A DNA stretch of 64,000 nucleotides from Glycine soja (lineage: Eukaryota > Streptophyta > Magnoliopsida > Fabales > Fabaceae): positions 29,998,263-30,062,262 of the forward strand of contig NC_041003.1 of assembly GCF_004193775.1 (NCBI RefSeq), read 5' to 3'. The notes beneath the pieces were generated by a model, which was given only the letters and a program-made list of their open reading frames with translations, was not told the origin of the DNA and ran no database searches. The translations under genes and the position numbers were made by a program. Shown in pieces: positions 1 to 11,211 of the stretch (position 1 is the stretch's first letter; each line of letters starts with the position of its first letter).

Positions 1-108
1 TGTTATTTACTTGTTTAATCTGTTCATACGGTCATATACAATCTGTATGTTCTGAAGCGTGATGTCGTGACATCCTGTACGACATCTGTCCCCAGTATCA
101 GAATTTCA
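1..108 (+). repeat. 3' end of a SIRE1-type LTR, cut by the window edge
   Basis: This stretch matches the last 108 bases of the two SIRE1-type LTRs at 13834-14960 and 22321-23447 and ends on the same ...TTCA. It differs from them at several positions, so it is a separate, older copy. No primer-binding site follows; the sequence passes straight into Copia gag coding sequence. It must therefore be the end of a 3' LTR or a solo LTR inserted in that gag. One copy of the 26-nt GATGTC module lies at 61-86. Confidence 0.9.
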
Positions 109-905
109 TAAAGGAAATCAAAGGAGATCAAATATCAATCCAAAGAAGAAAGGAGAAGATTCCACCTTAGCCCCAAAATGCTATGAATGCAATCAACCTG
201 GGCACTTAAGATTCAATTGTCCTGTCCTTAAAAGAAGAATGGAAAAATCTGACAAGAGAAATTTCAAAGAAAAGAAAGAAAGGAAAGCATGCATCACTTG
301 GGAAGATAATGACATGGATTCTTCAAGTGATTCAGAAAATGAAATCATAAATCTGGGTCTCATGGCGAAAGACTATGAAAGCGGAGAAGAGGTAATGTCT
401 TCTAACTATGACTTAACAATTTCTTTTGATGAACTTCAAGATGCATTTAAAGACTTGCATAAAGAATCTATCAAACTTGCCAAATTAGTTTCATATTCTA
501 AGAAAACCATTTCATGTTTAGAAAATGAAATTTTGAAGTTAAATGTAGAGTTAGAAAATCTTAAATTTGAAGTTAAAACATTAAAATTAGTAGATAAAGA
601 CCAATCATCTACAAAATGCTTAGTACAAGAAAACATTAAAGCATCTCATTCATGTGAATGTTGTGATAAATTCAAAGAAGAAATTATAGATTTAAAAATT
701 GCTCTTGCCAAAGTTACTCTTGGTAAAAATAATTTAGATATTATATTAGGCAAACAAAGATGTGTTTTTGATAAGGCTTGATTAGGATATAATCCTGAAT
801 ATCAACAAAAGATGCATAAAAATTTCTTTGCCTCCACTCAAAAGGCTAGTTCTCCCTTGTTAACATGCTTTTACTATGGTAAGAATGGTCATAATGCATC
901 AACAT
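109..905 (+). pseudogene. Copia A gag C-terminal fragment (Sirevirus-like)
   Basis: A frame runs open from just after the LTR end to 781; its first internal ATG at 239 is not a real start. A CCHC zinc knuckle (C-x2-C-x4-H-x4-C) is encoded at 179-220. An acidic, serine-rich stretch follows, then a long heptad-like coiled coil at about 430-620, a layout typical of Sirevirus Gag. A second Cys/His cluster sits at about 640-665. After the stop at 781, decayed gag-like sequence continues to 905, with a finger-like Y-G-K-N-G-H near 880. The gene is then cut by Athila 1. The gag N-terminus and 5' LTR lie left of the window. Gag would package RNA into the virus-like particle; this copy is dead. Confidence 0.8.
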
Positions 906-1963
906 TGATTGAGGCCGTACTCGAATCAAATAAACATTAAAATGTAGTAACTAGGAAGTGATCCTAGGTCGTTTCCCAACGAGCAATGATAAATCAAATG
1001 TTCATAACAGATAGTAGGAAATAGTAACAAATTGGGGGAGGGGGTTGTTTGCTTTTGTAAATTAAACAACGAGTAAAATTGAATTAGAAAATATCAGAAT
1101 TAAAATACATTGTTTCCCCTTGATTCACAAGCAAGTCTCTTACCCTAGGTTGCGAGAATTTATCCTTTATCAGTTTAACCACTTAATCCAACCCCAAATT
1201 AAATTACTAAGCGAAATTTAACATAAGGCATTCATTATGTGATTAAGCAACACATACACCAATTACTCATAAACGATCATTAAGCATGAATGTGAATTAA
1301 GCGCAGAGACAATTAATCAAGCACTAAGCATGCATGAATCAATAGCAGCAAAATCAGAGTAATTAGTGAAGAGGAAAAACTGAACAGAATTTAACAGTAA
1401 TAATTGAACCTCAAAGAGAACTGTGCTTGATCCTCAAGAGAAAACAACGCTGGGGACTTAGCCTTCCATTAATCAATAGAGAACGAAATTTTATTGCTAA
1501 AACTAGAAGTCAGAACTACACTTGCAAAAAGGAAAAAAATAAAGGAGAAAGAGAAGAGAGAGCCTAAACTAGAACCTTGGTGCTGTTATATAGTTTTTCA
1601 GCCCCAAAGCTTACAAATCTGTTTTAAATCCAAGCCCATAAATAAAATCAAATCAAATCTAGATAAGATAAGATCTAGATGAAATAATATCTAGATGAGA
1701 TCAAATCTAAATAATATCTAGATAAGATAAGATAAGATAAGATCTAATTTTGTAGAATAAAATAGTCTGTCCTCTTCAAATCCAAGCCCAATTCTGGATT
1801 CAAGCCTAATGCTTCATTAATTCTTGAAATTAGATTAAAAACATCAAATTAGCTGAATGGGCCCAAATAATAAAACTGCCTAATTAATTTGACAATTAAG
1901 ACTAATCAGTACTTAAAATGGTGCAAAAAGGATTAAGAAATAGGAGAAAATAATGGCACATCA
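906..1963 (-). repeat. Athila 1 3' LTR
   Basis: On the plus strand it runs from TGATTGAGGCCG to ...GGCACATCA and pairs with 8119-9179. The copies differ by scattered substitutions, G-run length and GATAAGA-type repeat number. A TATA-like TATATAAC is readable on the minus strand at about 1585-1593. Confidence 0.9.
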
Positions 1964-3487
1964 AAACCCCCCATACTTAGCCTTTTGCACTCTTGGGCAA
2001 AATGGAATAAAGAACAACATCCAAGGATATCAAAGAGAGACAAACAAAAACATTTACATATTTCTCAATGAACATCAAGGAATGAAAAGAATGGGTAACA
2101 TCTAACATGAAGACATCCAAAGAGTCAAGACATTCGTGAAAATCATCCAAGCAACCCAATCATGGCAAAATAGTTAATCAGCTCAAGAATGAAAAGTGAT
2201 AAAGCCTCACAAGATATACACTCTATCTCTCAAGTGTCTAGGCTACTGTTTACTCTCGAAGCCCCCATGAAAACAAACACCACATAGACTTGGCAAAATT
2301 CTAAAATTGACAACAACTTGACAAACACATGCACATGAGGATCAAAAGGTCTTTAAAGGTTGTAATGGGGCCAAGGACAAGGTGGGGAAGAAAAATATGG
2401 AATAAGTAGCTAAATCCCAAAGGAATAGAGGAGCAATGGGGAATAAGTGGAAATTAAGCACAAGTAGTAAACCCAAACCCTCTAATATCAACAAAATCAA
2501 CTAAGGCTCCCAAATTGAGTCCTCATAACAAGACCTCATTTATTCAACTTTACTTCTTTTTTTTTTTAATAGTACGAATTTGCAGAATTTGCAGCAACTG
2601 AAATTTTTATTTTATTTTATTTTATTTTAAATTGAGCAGTACGAAATTGAAGATTAAAGCAAGAACCAGGCAATATATATATACATCAAGCATGGCCAAA
2701 ATAAAACATAAAGCATGGCCAAACAAAATCATATCTTCCTATGAAACATACCCCCCCCCCCGCCGCCACACACTTATTCCCAACTTATTCCCAAAACAAT
2801 TCCAAAGCTCCAAAATTCCTTAAGGGTAAGGTGATATCATGGTTTTTCACTTAAGGCTTGTAATGAGCTTCAAAACAAAGAAAGGGGAACATAGGCTCAA
2901 AGGAGCTATCAAAGGAATTAATTCAAGGTAAGTCTATTTGGCTAGAAGTTTATAAGAACAAAATTGCCTAAATCATTTCCAAATATGCATGTGAATTAGG
3001 AAGCATCAACAAGAATCAAGCCAAGGCTATTGTGCAAGCAATCAATGGGGGCAAAACACACCAAAAGATTATGATGATGGATGACTCAAATTCTCACAAA
3101 GGTAAACTTATCACTTTCAAATTGAGCTTTCAAAACTATCATGACATGTAGAGGAAAAACAAGGAATTCAAATCACAACATGTCAAGAGACTTTTATTTT
3201 CAGAACAATTACCCATTTCTTGAACATATCCTATAATTCAAAGAAAAACATGCAAATTTAACACAACAAAACTAACAAAATTAAACTAGAACCCAACAAA
3301 ACTAACAAAATTAAACTAAACTAACAAAACTAGCAAAACCAAAACTAAAGAACTCCCCCCATACTTAAACAACACATTATCCTCAATGTAGCACAATTAA
3401 AAGATTAAAAGCAATTAAACCATCAAATAGAATCGGACAAATGTAATAAAAGTAAAGAAGGAGATAGGAAAAGAGAAACTCCCTAAG
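1964..3487 (-). other. Athila 1 noncoding region between pol and 3' LTR
   Basis: No credible reading frame is visible. The same 1.5-kb block occurs in Athila 2 (46041-47573) and Athila 3 (26809-28337). It holds three plus-strand C-run plus (A)YACTTA motifs, at 1964-1981, 2751-2778 and 3354-3368. On the element's sense strand these read TAAGTRTG followed by a G-run. The one touching the LTR is the expected polypurine tract. This is where env lies in env-bearing Athila elements; here there is no env frame. Confidence 0.7.
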
Positions 3488-5426
3488 TCATGGTGGAAAG
3501 GAAGTAAGCTGAAGTAAAGAGATCTTTTGAGCAAGGACAACCCCCAATGTGTAATTGGATGCATCGCACATTAGCTCAAATGGGGCTGTCCAATCAGGTG
3601 CCTTGCTAAAATCTCTTATAAAGCGCCTATAGAATCCTGCATGACCAAGAAAAGATCGCACCTCTCGCACGCAAGATGGGGTAAGGCAATTGTGAAATAA
3701 CAGAAATTTTTGCAGGATCTACTTCAATGCCCTTATTGGAAATAATGTGGCCTAAAACTTGTTGCTCAACCGTAAAATGACATTTTTCAAAATTTAGAAC
3801 AAGGTTAGTTGCAATGCGTCTATTCAAAACCTTTTCTAGACTATCCAAACAAATATCAAAAGAGGATCCATATACAGTGAAATCATCCATAAACACCTTT
3901 ATGCAATTTTCTAAAAAATCACTAAAAATACTAATCATGCACCACTGGAAGGTACCAGGGGCGTTGCACAGGCCGAAATGCATCCTCCTATAGGCAAAAG
4001 TGCCGAAGGGGCAGGTGAATGTGGTCTTTTCCTGATCCTCAGGAGCAATAATGATTTGCATATAACCAGAAAAACCATCAAGGAAATAGTAGTGAGATTT
4101 ACCTGCAAGGCGTTCAAGCATCTGGTCAATGAATGGCAGTGGAAAATGGTCCTTTTTGGTAACCTGGTTCAGCCTCCTATAGTCGATTCAGACTCTCCAA
4201 CTGTTCTGCACCCGAGTAGGAATCAACTCCTCCTTCTCATTTTTTATCACGGTGAGGCCGGTTTTCTTCGGGACTACCTGGACAGGACTCACCCATTGGT
4301 TGTCGGAGATAGGATAAATGATTCCAGCTTGCAAAAGCTTGGTTACCTCCTTCTTCACTACATCAAGAATCACCGGGTTGAGTCTTCTCTGTGGCTGTCT
4401 AACTGGTTTAACCCCATCTTCTAAATTTATCCGATGCATACATGTGGATGGGCTAATACCAGGAATGTCCGCCAGGGTCCAGCCTATAGCCTTCTTATGC
4501 TTCTTGAGAATTGATAACAGCTTCTCCTCTTGCTCATCAGCAAGGGAGGCAGATATAATTACTGTAAAAATTTTGCTATCATCCAAGTAAGCATATTTTA
4601 AATTTGATGACAGAGGCTTCAATTCTAGTGTGGGCGGCTGGATAGTGGTAGAAAGGGATAGTTTCTCAGCCTGTACCTCATAAAGAAAGTCAGAGGTATG
4701 TGTACTTCTTGAAACATGGTGAGTTCTATCTGACTTTATAAAATCAATCTCAAGAGGTAAAACATCACCAGACATGTAATCAATATCAAATTCAGATTCA
4801 CTCTCAGCATCAAATTCAGACATATGATCAAGTGCAAATTCAGATTCAATGCATGAAGAGTGACAGGTATGCAGATTAGGATGAAGATCAGTTATGTATT
4901 CATCAACAATATGGTCAATTATTTCAACACAAAATACAGAAAGATCTTCATATGAGTGTTTCATAGCATCAAGAATATTAAAATGAATAGTTATATCACC
5001 AAACTCCATAGATAGTGTGCCTGCATATACATCTATCTTAGTTCTAGCAGTTTTCATAAAAGGTCTGCCTAGAATGATGGGAACTGATCCTTTAGAAAAT
5101 CCCTCCTCCATATTTAAAATATAAAAATCAATAGGGAAAATCAGCTCACCAACTCTAACTAAGACATCCTCTATGAAACCAGCAGGATAGGCAACACTTC
5201 TATTAGCTAAATGAATTACCACATCAGTTGACTGCAAAGGACCTAAAGATAGAGAATTAAAAATAGACAGAGGCATAACACTAACAAAAGCTCCTAAATC
5301 TAGCATGGCATTGTCAAACTTATTGTTCCCTATAATACAAGGTATGCTGAATGTACCTGGATCTTTACATTTTTTAGGGATTTGGGGAACATATTTACCA
5401 ATCAATGCGGAGATATTTCTGCCCAT
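3488..5426 (-). pseudogene. Athila 1 pol relic: protease, RT, partial RNase H; integrase deleted
   Basis: Reading down the minus strand, 5426-4188 encodes an aspartic protease (D-L-G-A core near residue 43 of this segment) and the start of reverse transcriptase. A short gap follows, then 4121-3627 carries the RT palm with F-M-D-D in place of Y-V-D-D. A frameshift leads to 3670-3488, which ends the RT connection and begins RNase H (C-D-A-S-N). Coding then jumps to the last residues of the polyprotein, so the rest of RNase H and the whole integrase are missing. A second, in-frame loss removes about 39 residues just before RNase H. Athila 2 provides the reference. A relic that could only move in trans. 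Confidence 0.88.
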
Positions 5427-5536
5427 AATAATTCTTTCACTTCCTTAAAGCTTCCACTTATTAGTGCACAACTCCTTCAAGAATTTAGCATATCTTGGAA
5501 TTTGCTTTATTGCATCTAGCAGAGGTATGTTTACCT

Positions 5537-7290
5537 CTACTTTTCTAAATGTTTCCAAGATCTCCTTCTCTGCCTCTTCCATTTTTTGTTGGAAATTGCT
5601 CTTGGAGGGAATGGAAGAGGGATATGCTGCTTCTCTTTAGATTCACCTGCATAGAAATTGTTAGGTAACTTACTCTTTAAATTTTTGTCATCATCTTTTT
5701 CTGGAGTAGAGTGAGGTTGGGCAGGTTCATTGGCGGATGAGGGAGATGCTACTGGTTGAGATCCTTGACACTGTTTTCCTGACCTCAATGTAATGGCACT
5801 CACATTTTTGTGATTCTGGACAGATTAAGAAGGTAATCTATCAGAATTATGGACTGTTGTTGATTTAACTGTGTAGCCAACTGTCCCATCTGATTAGTTA
5901 AGCTCTGAATGAAGGCTCTGGTCTCTTGTTGAAACTGCATGTTTTGCATAGTCATTTGCCTCACAAGTTCTTCAAGGGAAGGTTGCGGAGGGGCCTCAAC
6001 TGTTTGCTGTTTCTGGGGCTGTTGCTATTGTTGATGCTGGATTGGTGGAGTAACTTATGGTCTGCTTGGGCCAACAACATTTTGAAAATAAGGTTGTTGT
6101 TGTTGCTGCTGCTGTTGTGAAGGATTCGACCATCTAAGGTTGGGATGATTCCTCCATCCGAGATTGTACCTGTTGCTGGAGAGGTCATAATTATTCTGTT
6201 GTGGCTGATTTTGCTGCTAAGGTTGAGGAGGTCTGTTGTAGATGTTTGCAGCATAAGCTTCATGCTGTTCAATTACTTCAGATTGTTGCACAGAAGGGCA
6301 AAGGTCTACGTGGTGGTCAGCAGAGGAGCATAAACCACAGAGTCTGGCGATAGGTGCAGATTTTTGATTCATGGCCAGTTGGGTTACCAGGTCAACCAAG
6401 GCATCTAGTTTACCTTCAAGCTTCTTAGTCTCACCTGATGAATTTGTGGCTATTTCATGCACTCCTCTAATGACAATAGCATCATTTCTGGCACTAAATT
6501 GCTGGAGTTTGAAGCCATCTTCTCAATTAAATTTCTGGCTTCAGCAGGGGTCATGTCTCCAAGGGCTCCACCACTGGCAGCATCTATCATACTTCTCTGC
6601 ATGTTGCTGAGTCCTTCATAAAAATATTGGAGAAGAAGCTGCTCTAAAATCTGGTGGTGAGGGCAACTGGCACATAATTTTTTAAATCTCTCCCAATATT
6701 CATATAGGCTCTCTCCACTGAGTTGTCTAATACCTGAAATATCCTTTCTGATGGTCGTGGTCCTGGAAGCAGGGAAAATTTCTTTCTAAGAATACTCTCT
6801 TGAGGTCATCCTAGCTCGTGATGGACCTTGGAGCAAGGTAATATAGCTAGTCCTTTGCCACTCCCTCTAAAGAATGTGGAAAGGCCTTCAGGAATATGTG
6901 ATCCTCCTGTACATTTGGTGGTTTCATGGTGGAGCAGACAATATGAAATTCTTTCAGATGCTTGTGTGGGTCTTCACCTGCAAGGCCATGAAACTTTGGA
7001 AGCAAATGGATCAGTCTAGTTTTAAGAACATATGGGACATCCTCATCAGGGTATTGGATGCACAAGCTTTCGTAGGTGAAATCAGGTGCAGCCATTTCCC
7101 TTAGAGTCCTCTCACGGGGTGGAGGTTGTGCCATGTTCTCAGAATGTTCAAAATTATAATGCTCAAAATCACCAATAACAAAATGCTTAGGATGCTCAAG
7201 AGGTACTAAATGATGTCTAACTAATCTATGAAATGTCCTATCTATCTCAGGATCAAAGGATTGTAAGCCAGATGGATTTCCTCTAGTCAT
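5537..7290 (-). pseudogene. Athila 1 gag relic
   Basis: The start at 7290 encodes M-T-R-G-N-P, shared with Athila 2 (53233). The 7290-6847 segment is the conserved retrotransposon gag domain, followed by decayed sequence. 6462-6217 carries a Cys/His cluster (C-G-L-C and D-H-H-V-D-L-C). A Gln-rich repeat region (CAA/TTG-rich, about 5990-6200) comes next. 5803-5537 contains the S-A-I-T-L-R-S-G-K signature that joins Gag to protease in Athila-type polyproteins. Several in-frame stops and frameshifts separate these pieces. Gag would assemble the particle; this copy is not translatable as a whole. Confidence 0.85.
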
Positions 7291-8096
7291 ACACTAAATT
7301 CAGCATGCACAATTAGTTGTCTTCTTATGCAACTAACAGTGTAGGTTTGAACTACAACTACCATTAAATGATATCCAAATGACTTGAAATTTTGTGAGAA
7401 ACCTTAGAAAATGATGAGAAGATAGCAAAAAAAATTTCAAATGAAAATTCAAAGTATAACTATATAAGCTAAAAATGATAAGTTAAGAAAAATAAGAGAA
7501 TAATACTTGGAAAATAAAAAACTTTTGACAGAATTGCAATTTTTGGAAGAAGGAGACCTTAGGCCGGCTGCCACGGCATGGGAAATTTTTTTCTACCCCA
7601 AATACATTTATAATAATAGTCATTCTGATACCCGGAGCAAAAGTTATGGCCGTTTGAAGTTTTGACAAAAATAAAATTTGCTACTTTTTTGGAACTTTCA
7701 AATCAGACCAAACTAAGGGCTCCAACTATTTCTCCCACAAAATATGGATCAAAAGAAGTGACCACAAAAAAATTCAGCCAAAAATAAAAACTCTAGCTAC
7801 CAAAACAAAAAATCCAAATTAATTCAGTAAGGGTGGTTGCTAAAATCCGTCGCTACCTGATTTCCACTACTACTCTGTTTTGCCGCAAGCAAAAGTGGTC
7901 GCAAAATCCGTCGCAAAATACTATTCACAGCAAAACACCCAAAACTGAAACAGGGGAAGCGCTTAACAGAAAAACCAAAACAGAACACACACTAAACAAG
8001 ATACCAAGACACTAAACAACACTAACACAACACTAACACTATCACAAGAATTAAACACTAACACGACACTAGCTATTATGAACCTTTGGACACTGC
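7291..8096 (-). other. Athila 1 untranslated leader
   Basis: This is the sequence between the primer-binding site and the gag start on the minus strand. It is AT-rich with no credible coding frame. The corresponding leader in Athila 2 (53234-53931) shares recognisable blocks, such as the stretch around 7580-7650 against 53530-53610. Confidence 0.7.
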
Positions 8097-8114
8097 TCCC
8101 CGGCAACGGTGTCA
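8097..8114 (-). other. Athila 1 primer-binding site (tRNA-Asp type)
   Basis: The minus strand reads the Athila-type primer site TGGCGCCGTTGCCGGGGA with two substitutions, both C-to-T on the plus strand. It lies 4 bp inside the 5' LTR. Confidence 0.82.
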
Positions 8115-8118
8115 AATT

Positions 8119-9179
8119 TGATCGAGGCCGTACCCGAATCAAATAAACATTAAAATGTAGTAACTAGGAAGTGATCCTAGGTCGTTTCCCAACGAGCAAT
8201 GATAAACCAAATGTTCATAACAGATAGTAGGAAATAGTAACAAATTGGTGGGGGGGGGGGGGGGAGGGTTGTTTGCTTTTGTAAATTAAACAGTGAGTAA
8301 AATTGAATTAGAAAATATCAGAATTAAAATACGTTGCTTTCCCTTGATTCACAAGCAAGTCTCTTATCCTAGGTTGCGAGAATTTATCCTTTATCAGTTT
8401 AACCACTTAATCCATCCCCAAATTAAATTACTAAGCGAAATTTAACATAAGACAATCATTATGTGATTAAGCAACACATACACCAATTACTCATAAACGA
8501 TCATTAAGCATGAACGTGAATTAAGCGCAGAGACAATTAATCAAGCACTAAGCATGCATGAATTAATAGCAACAAAATAAGAGTGATTAGTGAAGAGGAA
8601 AAACTGAACAGAATTTAACAGTAATAATAGAACCTCAAAGAGAACTGTGCTTGATCCTCAAGAGAAAACAACGCTGGGGACTTAGCCTTCCATTAATCAA
8701 TAGAGAACGAAATTTTATTGCTAAAACTAGAAGTCAGAATTGCAATTGCAAAAATGAAAAAAATAAAGGAGAAAGAGAAGAGAGAGAAGAGAGAGCCTAA
8801 ACTAGAACCTTGGTGCTGTTACATAGTTTTTCAGCCCCAAAGCTTACAAATATGTTTGAAATCCAAGCCCATAAATAAAATCAAATCAAATCTAGATAAG
8901 ATAAGATAAGATAAGATCTAGATGAAATAACATCTAGATGAGATCAAATCTAAATAATATCTAGATAAGATAAGATAAGATCTAATTTTGTAGAATAAAA
9001 TAGTCTGTCCTCTTCAAATCCAAGCCCAATTCTGGATTCAAGCCCAATGCTTCATTAATTCCTGAAATTAGATTAAAAACATCAAATTAACTGAATGGGC
9101 CCAAATAATAAAATTGCCTAATTAATAGCAAAAAGGGTGCAAAAAGGGTTAAGAAATAGGAGAAAATAATGACACATCA
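8119..9179 (-). repeat. Athila 1 5' LTR
   Basis: On the plus strand it begins TGATCGAGGCCG and ends GACACATCA. It is the promoter-bearing LTR for the minus-strand element. The TATA box readable in the 3' LTR is changed here by one base (plus strand GTTATATAG to GTTACATAG, about 8818-8826). A long G-run lies at about 8247-8266. Confidence 0.9.
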
Positions 9180-9600
9180 AACATCTTATATTAGAAAGAA
9201 TGGTAGTAGCATTGGAAAAATGGTATGGATTCCAAAAGGATCCTTACTCAAAACTAACATTGAAAGACCCAAGAAATATTGGGTACTGAAATCAAAATAT
9301 GATTATATGAATGATGGACTCCTTGAAGCAAAGTTGGCACATTGATAGTGGTTGCTCCAAATACATGGCGAGAGATGCATCAAAGTTTATTCACATTTCT
9401 TCCAAAGATAGTGAATATGTGATCTATGGAGACAACAAACAAAGGTAAAATTGTTGGAGTTGGAAAAATAGGTACGAATCCCTCTACCTCCATAGAAAAT
9501 GCTTTACTTATTGATGATCTTAAGCATAGTTTATTAAGTATTCATCGATTATGTGATAAAAGCCTTTTGATATCATTTGATTCTCATATATTCCAATAAG
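9180..9600 (+). pseudogene. Copia A relic: end of Gag and protease
   Basis: After the Athila 1 target duplication, the Copia A frame resumes with the W-I-P-K-G segment that precedes protease in Sireviruses. A frameshift near 9330 leads into W-H-I-D-S-G-C-S, which keeps the D-S-G active site of Copia aspartic protease. About 75 further protease residues can be read, to roughly 9598. Coding then stops and 3' untranslated sequence begins. Integrase, RT and RNase H are all missing, so Copia A lost about 3 kb of pol before or after the Athila 1 insertion. Protease would mature the polyprotein. Confidence 0.8.
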
Positions 9601-10088
9601 CGGTAACATTTTGTTTTAGGCCATGAAATGATACTTGAACATTATGACATTCTCTACTCTTTTAATTCATTATAAATTGCTGAATGCTTTTTTCCTCTCT
9701 GCTCATGATTTGTTTTTGATGTTGACAAAGGGGGAGAGATAGATAAAAGATAAGATAGTAAGGGTTTATGAGACAACTTTTTATATATAAAATCTATGCA
9801 ATCTTCAACTGTTTCTTATAAGCAATCATTGCAAAATCAAGGGGGAGTAAACTATACAGATAGATATTATTTTGTTTTTACTCCTAACGTACATATGGTT
9901 GTCATCATAAAATAAAGGGGAGAATGTGAATCATGCAGGTTTTGATGATGTAAAAAAAAAAAGAATTTTCTTGATAATGATTGTCATCATCAAAAAGAGG
10001 GAGAATGCCAATCATGTAGGTTTTAGGTTTTGATGATTCCAGAAAGAATTCACTTGATAATGATTGTCATCATTAAAAAGGGGGAGAA
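9601..10088 (+). other. Copia A 3' untranslated region with five polypurine tracts
   Basis: Purine tracts containing AAGGGGGAG or close variants lie at about 9726-9740, 9838-9848, 9914-9927, 9992-10008 and 10075-10088. The last one abuts the LTR. Two tandem units with an 81-bp period, starting at 9929 and 10010, carry the later tracts. Multiple polypurine tracts are a known hallmark of Sireviruses. Confidence 0.8.
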
Positions 10089-11211
10089 TGTGAGTGTATG
10101 AATACATGGTTTTGATGATGCCAAAGAATAATCAAACAAGGTTGCTTTCAAGATTACTTCAAAAAAACATTCAAAGGTTAAGCATTGCTTCAAGATTAAT
10201 ACAAGGTTGCTTCAACAAACAAGCATTGCTTCAAGATTAATTCAATATCAAGCTTTTGCCTCAAAACAAAGTGTTTCCAAGAGATCAAGGCTCTGGTAAT
10301 CGATTACCAGAAGACAATTTTGAAAAATAACTTTTAAAAAGGGTTTTGAATTTGAATTTTGAATCATGTAATCGATTATCAAATGTTTGCAATCGATTAC
10401 CAGCAACGACACTTCAGAAAACACTTTGAAAAGTCACGACCCTTCAAAATATAACTGTGTAATTGATTACCAGAAACTTGTAATCGATTACCAGTGAAGA
10501 ATTTCAGAAAAAGCTTGTTGAAAAGACACATCTCTTCAAACCATTTTGAAAAGGCACGAAGGGCCTATATATATGTGTGTCTGACTTTGAAAAGCAAGAG
10601 AGAGATATTCTAAGAGAACTTAATTGGAAAATGCTCTCTCAACAACTCTTGGGCAAACACTTGCAAATCTATTGAAAATTCATCCAGGAACTTCAAATTG
10701 TATTATCATCTCTAAAAAAGCGAAATTCCTCTAGGAACTTCAATTGTTATCATCCACTCTGAAGGAGAGAAATCTTTTTGTTCATCTTAGAAAGTCAGCT
10801 GTAATCAAGAGACTGATTGTCTCTTGGATTGTGAGAATATTAATCAAGAGATGGGTTGTCTCTTGGAGAATCTTTGAACACAAGGGTGAGGGATCCCAAG
10901 GTGTGTTCAAAGTCTGTAAAGGATTTACAGAGATAGTGGAAAATCTCAAGTGGGTTGCTTGAGGATTGGACGTAGGCATGGGAAGTGGCCAAACCAATAT
11001 AAATTGAGTTTGCATTTCTCTCTTCCCTTATCTCATTTATGTTATTGTAATCAATTTTGTCTTGCATGTTTAAAGAACATTATTAAATTGATTGTTGTTT
11101 CTTCTTCTGCATTCTGAGCCTATCATTTAAAGGGGGTTAAAAGTTTGTTAGTGGAAAATTTTGAAACTTAATTCACCCCCCTCTTAAGTTATTGAGGCCA
11201 CTTGTCCAACA
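10089..11211 (+). repeat. Copia A 3' LTR
   Basis: It begins TGTGAGTG right after the last polypurine tract and ends ...TGTCCAACA. A TATA-like TATATATA lies at about 10565-10573. Five copies of a TAATCGATTA-centred palindrome occur between 10293 and 10494. The C-run plus TTAAGTTATTGAGG near the end is typical of this soybean LTR class. The matching 5' LTR must lie left of the window. Confidence 0.83.

Larger units (their letters stand above)
906..9179 (-). mobile_element. Athila-lineage Gypsy element (Athila 1), internally deleted
   Basis: Two LTRs of about 1.06 kb (906-1963 and 8119-9179) flank a minus-strand gag-pol relic. The target duplication AACAT is exact at 901-905 and 9180-9184. A tRNA-Asp-type primer site adjoins the right (5') LTR. 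At 8274 bp the element is about 1.84 kb shorter than its relative Athila 2; two internal deletions in pol account for nearly all of the difference. It is inserted in the gag/protease junction of Copia A, whose reading resumes at 9180. With integrase missing it cannot be autonomous. Confidence 0.93.

Noticed and set aside
4188..4590. Plus-strand frames opposite the Athila 1 RT region
   Set aside because: They are antisense to a recognisable protease-RT relic.
10744..11067. Small frames on both strands in the Copia A 3' LTR
   Set aside because: They lie within the LTR, overlap each other and lack motifs.
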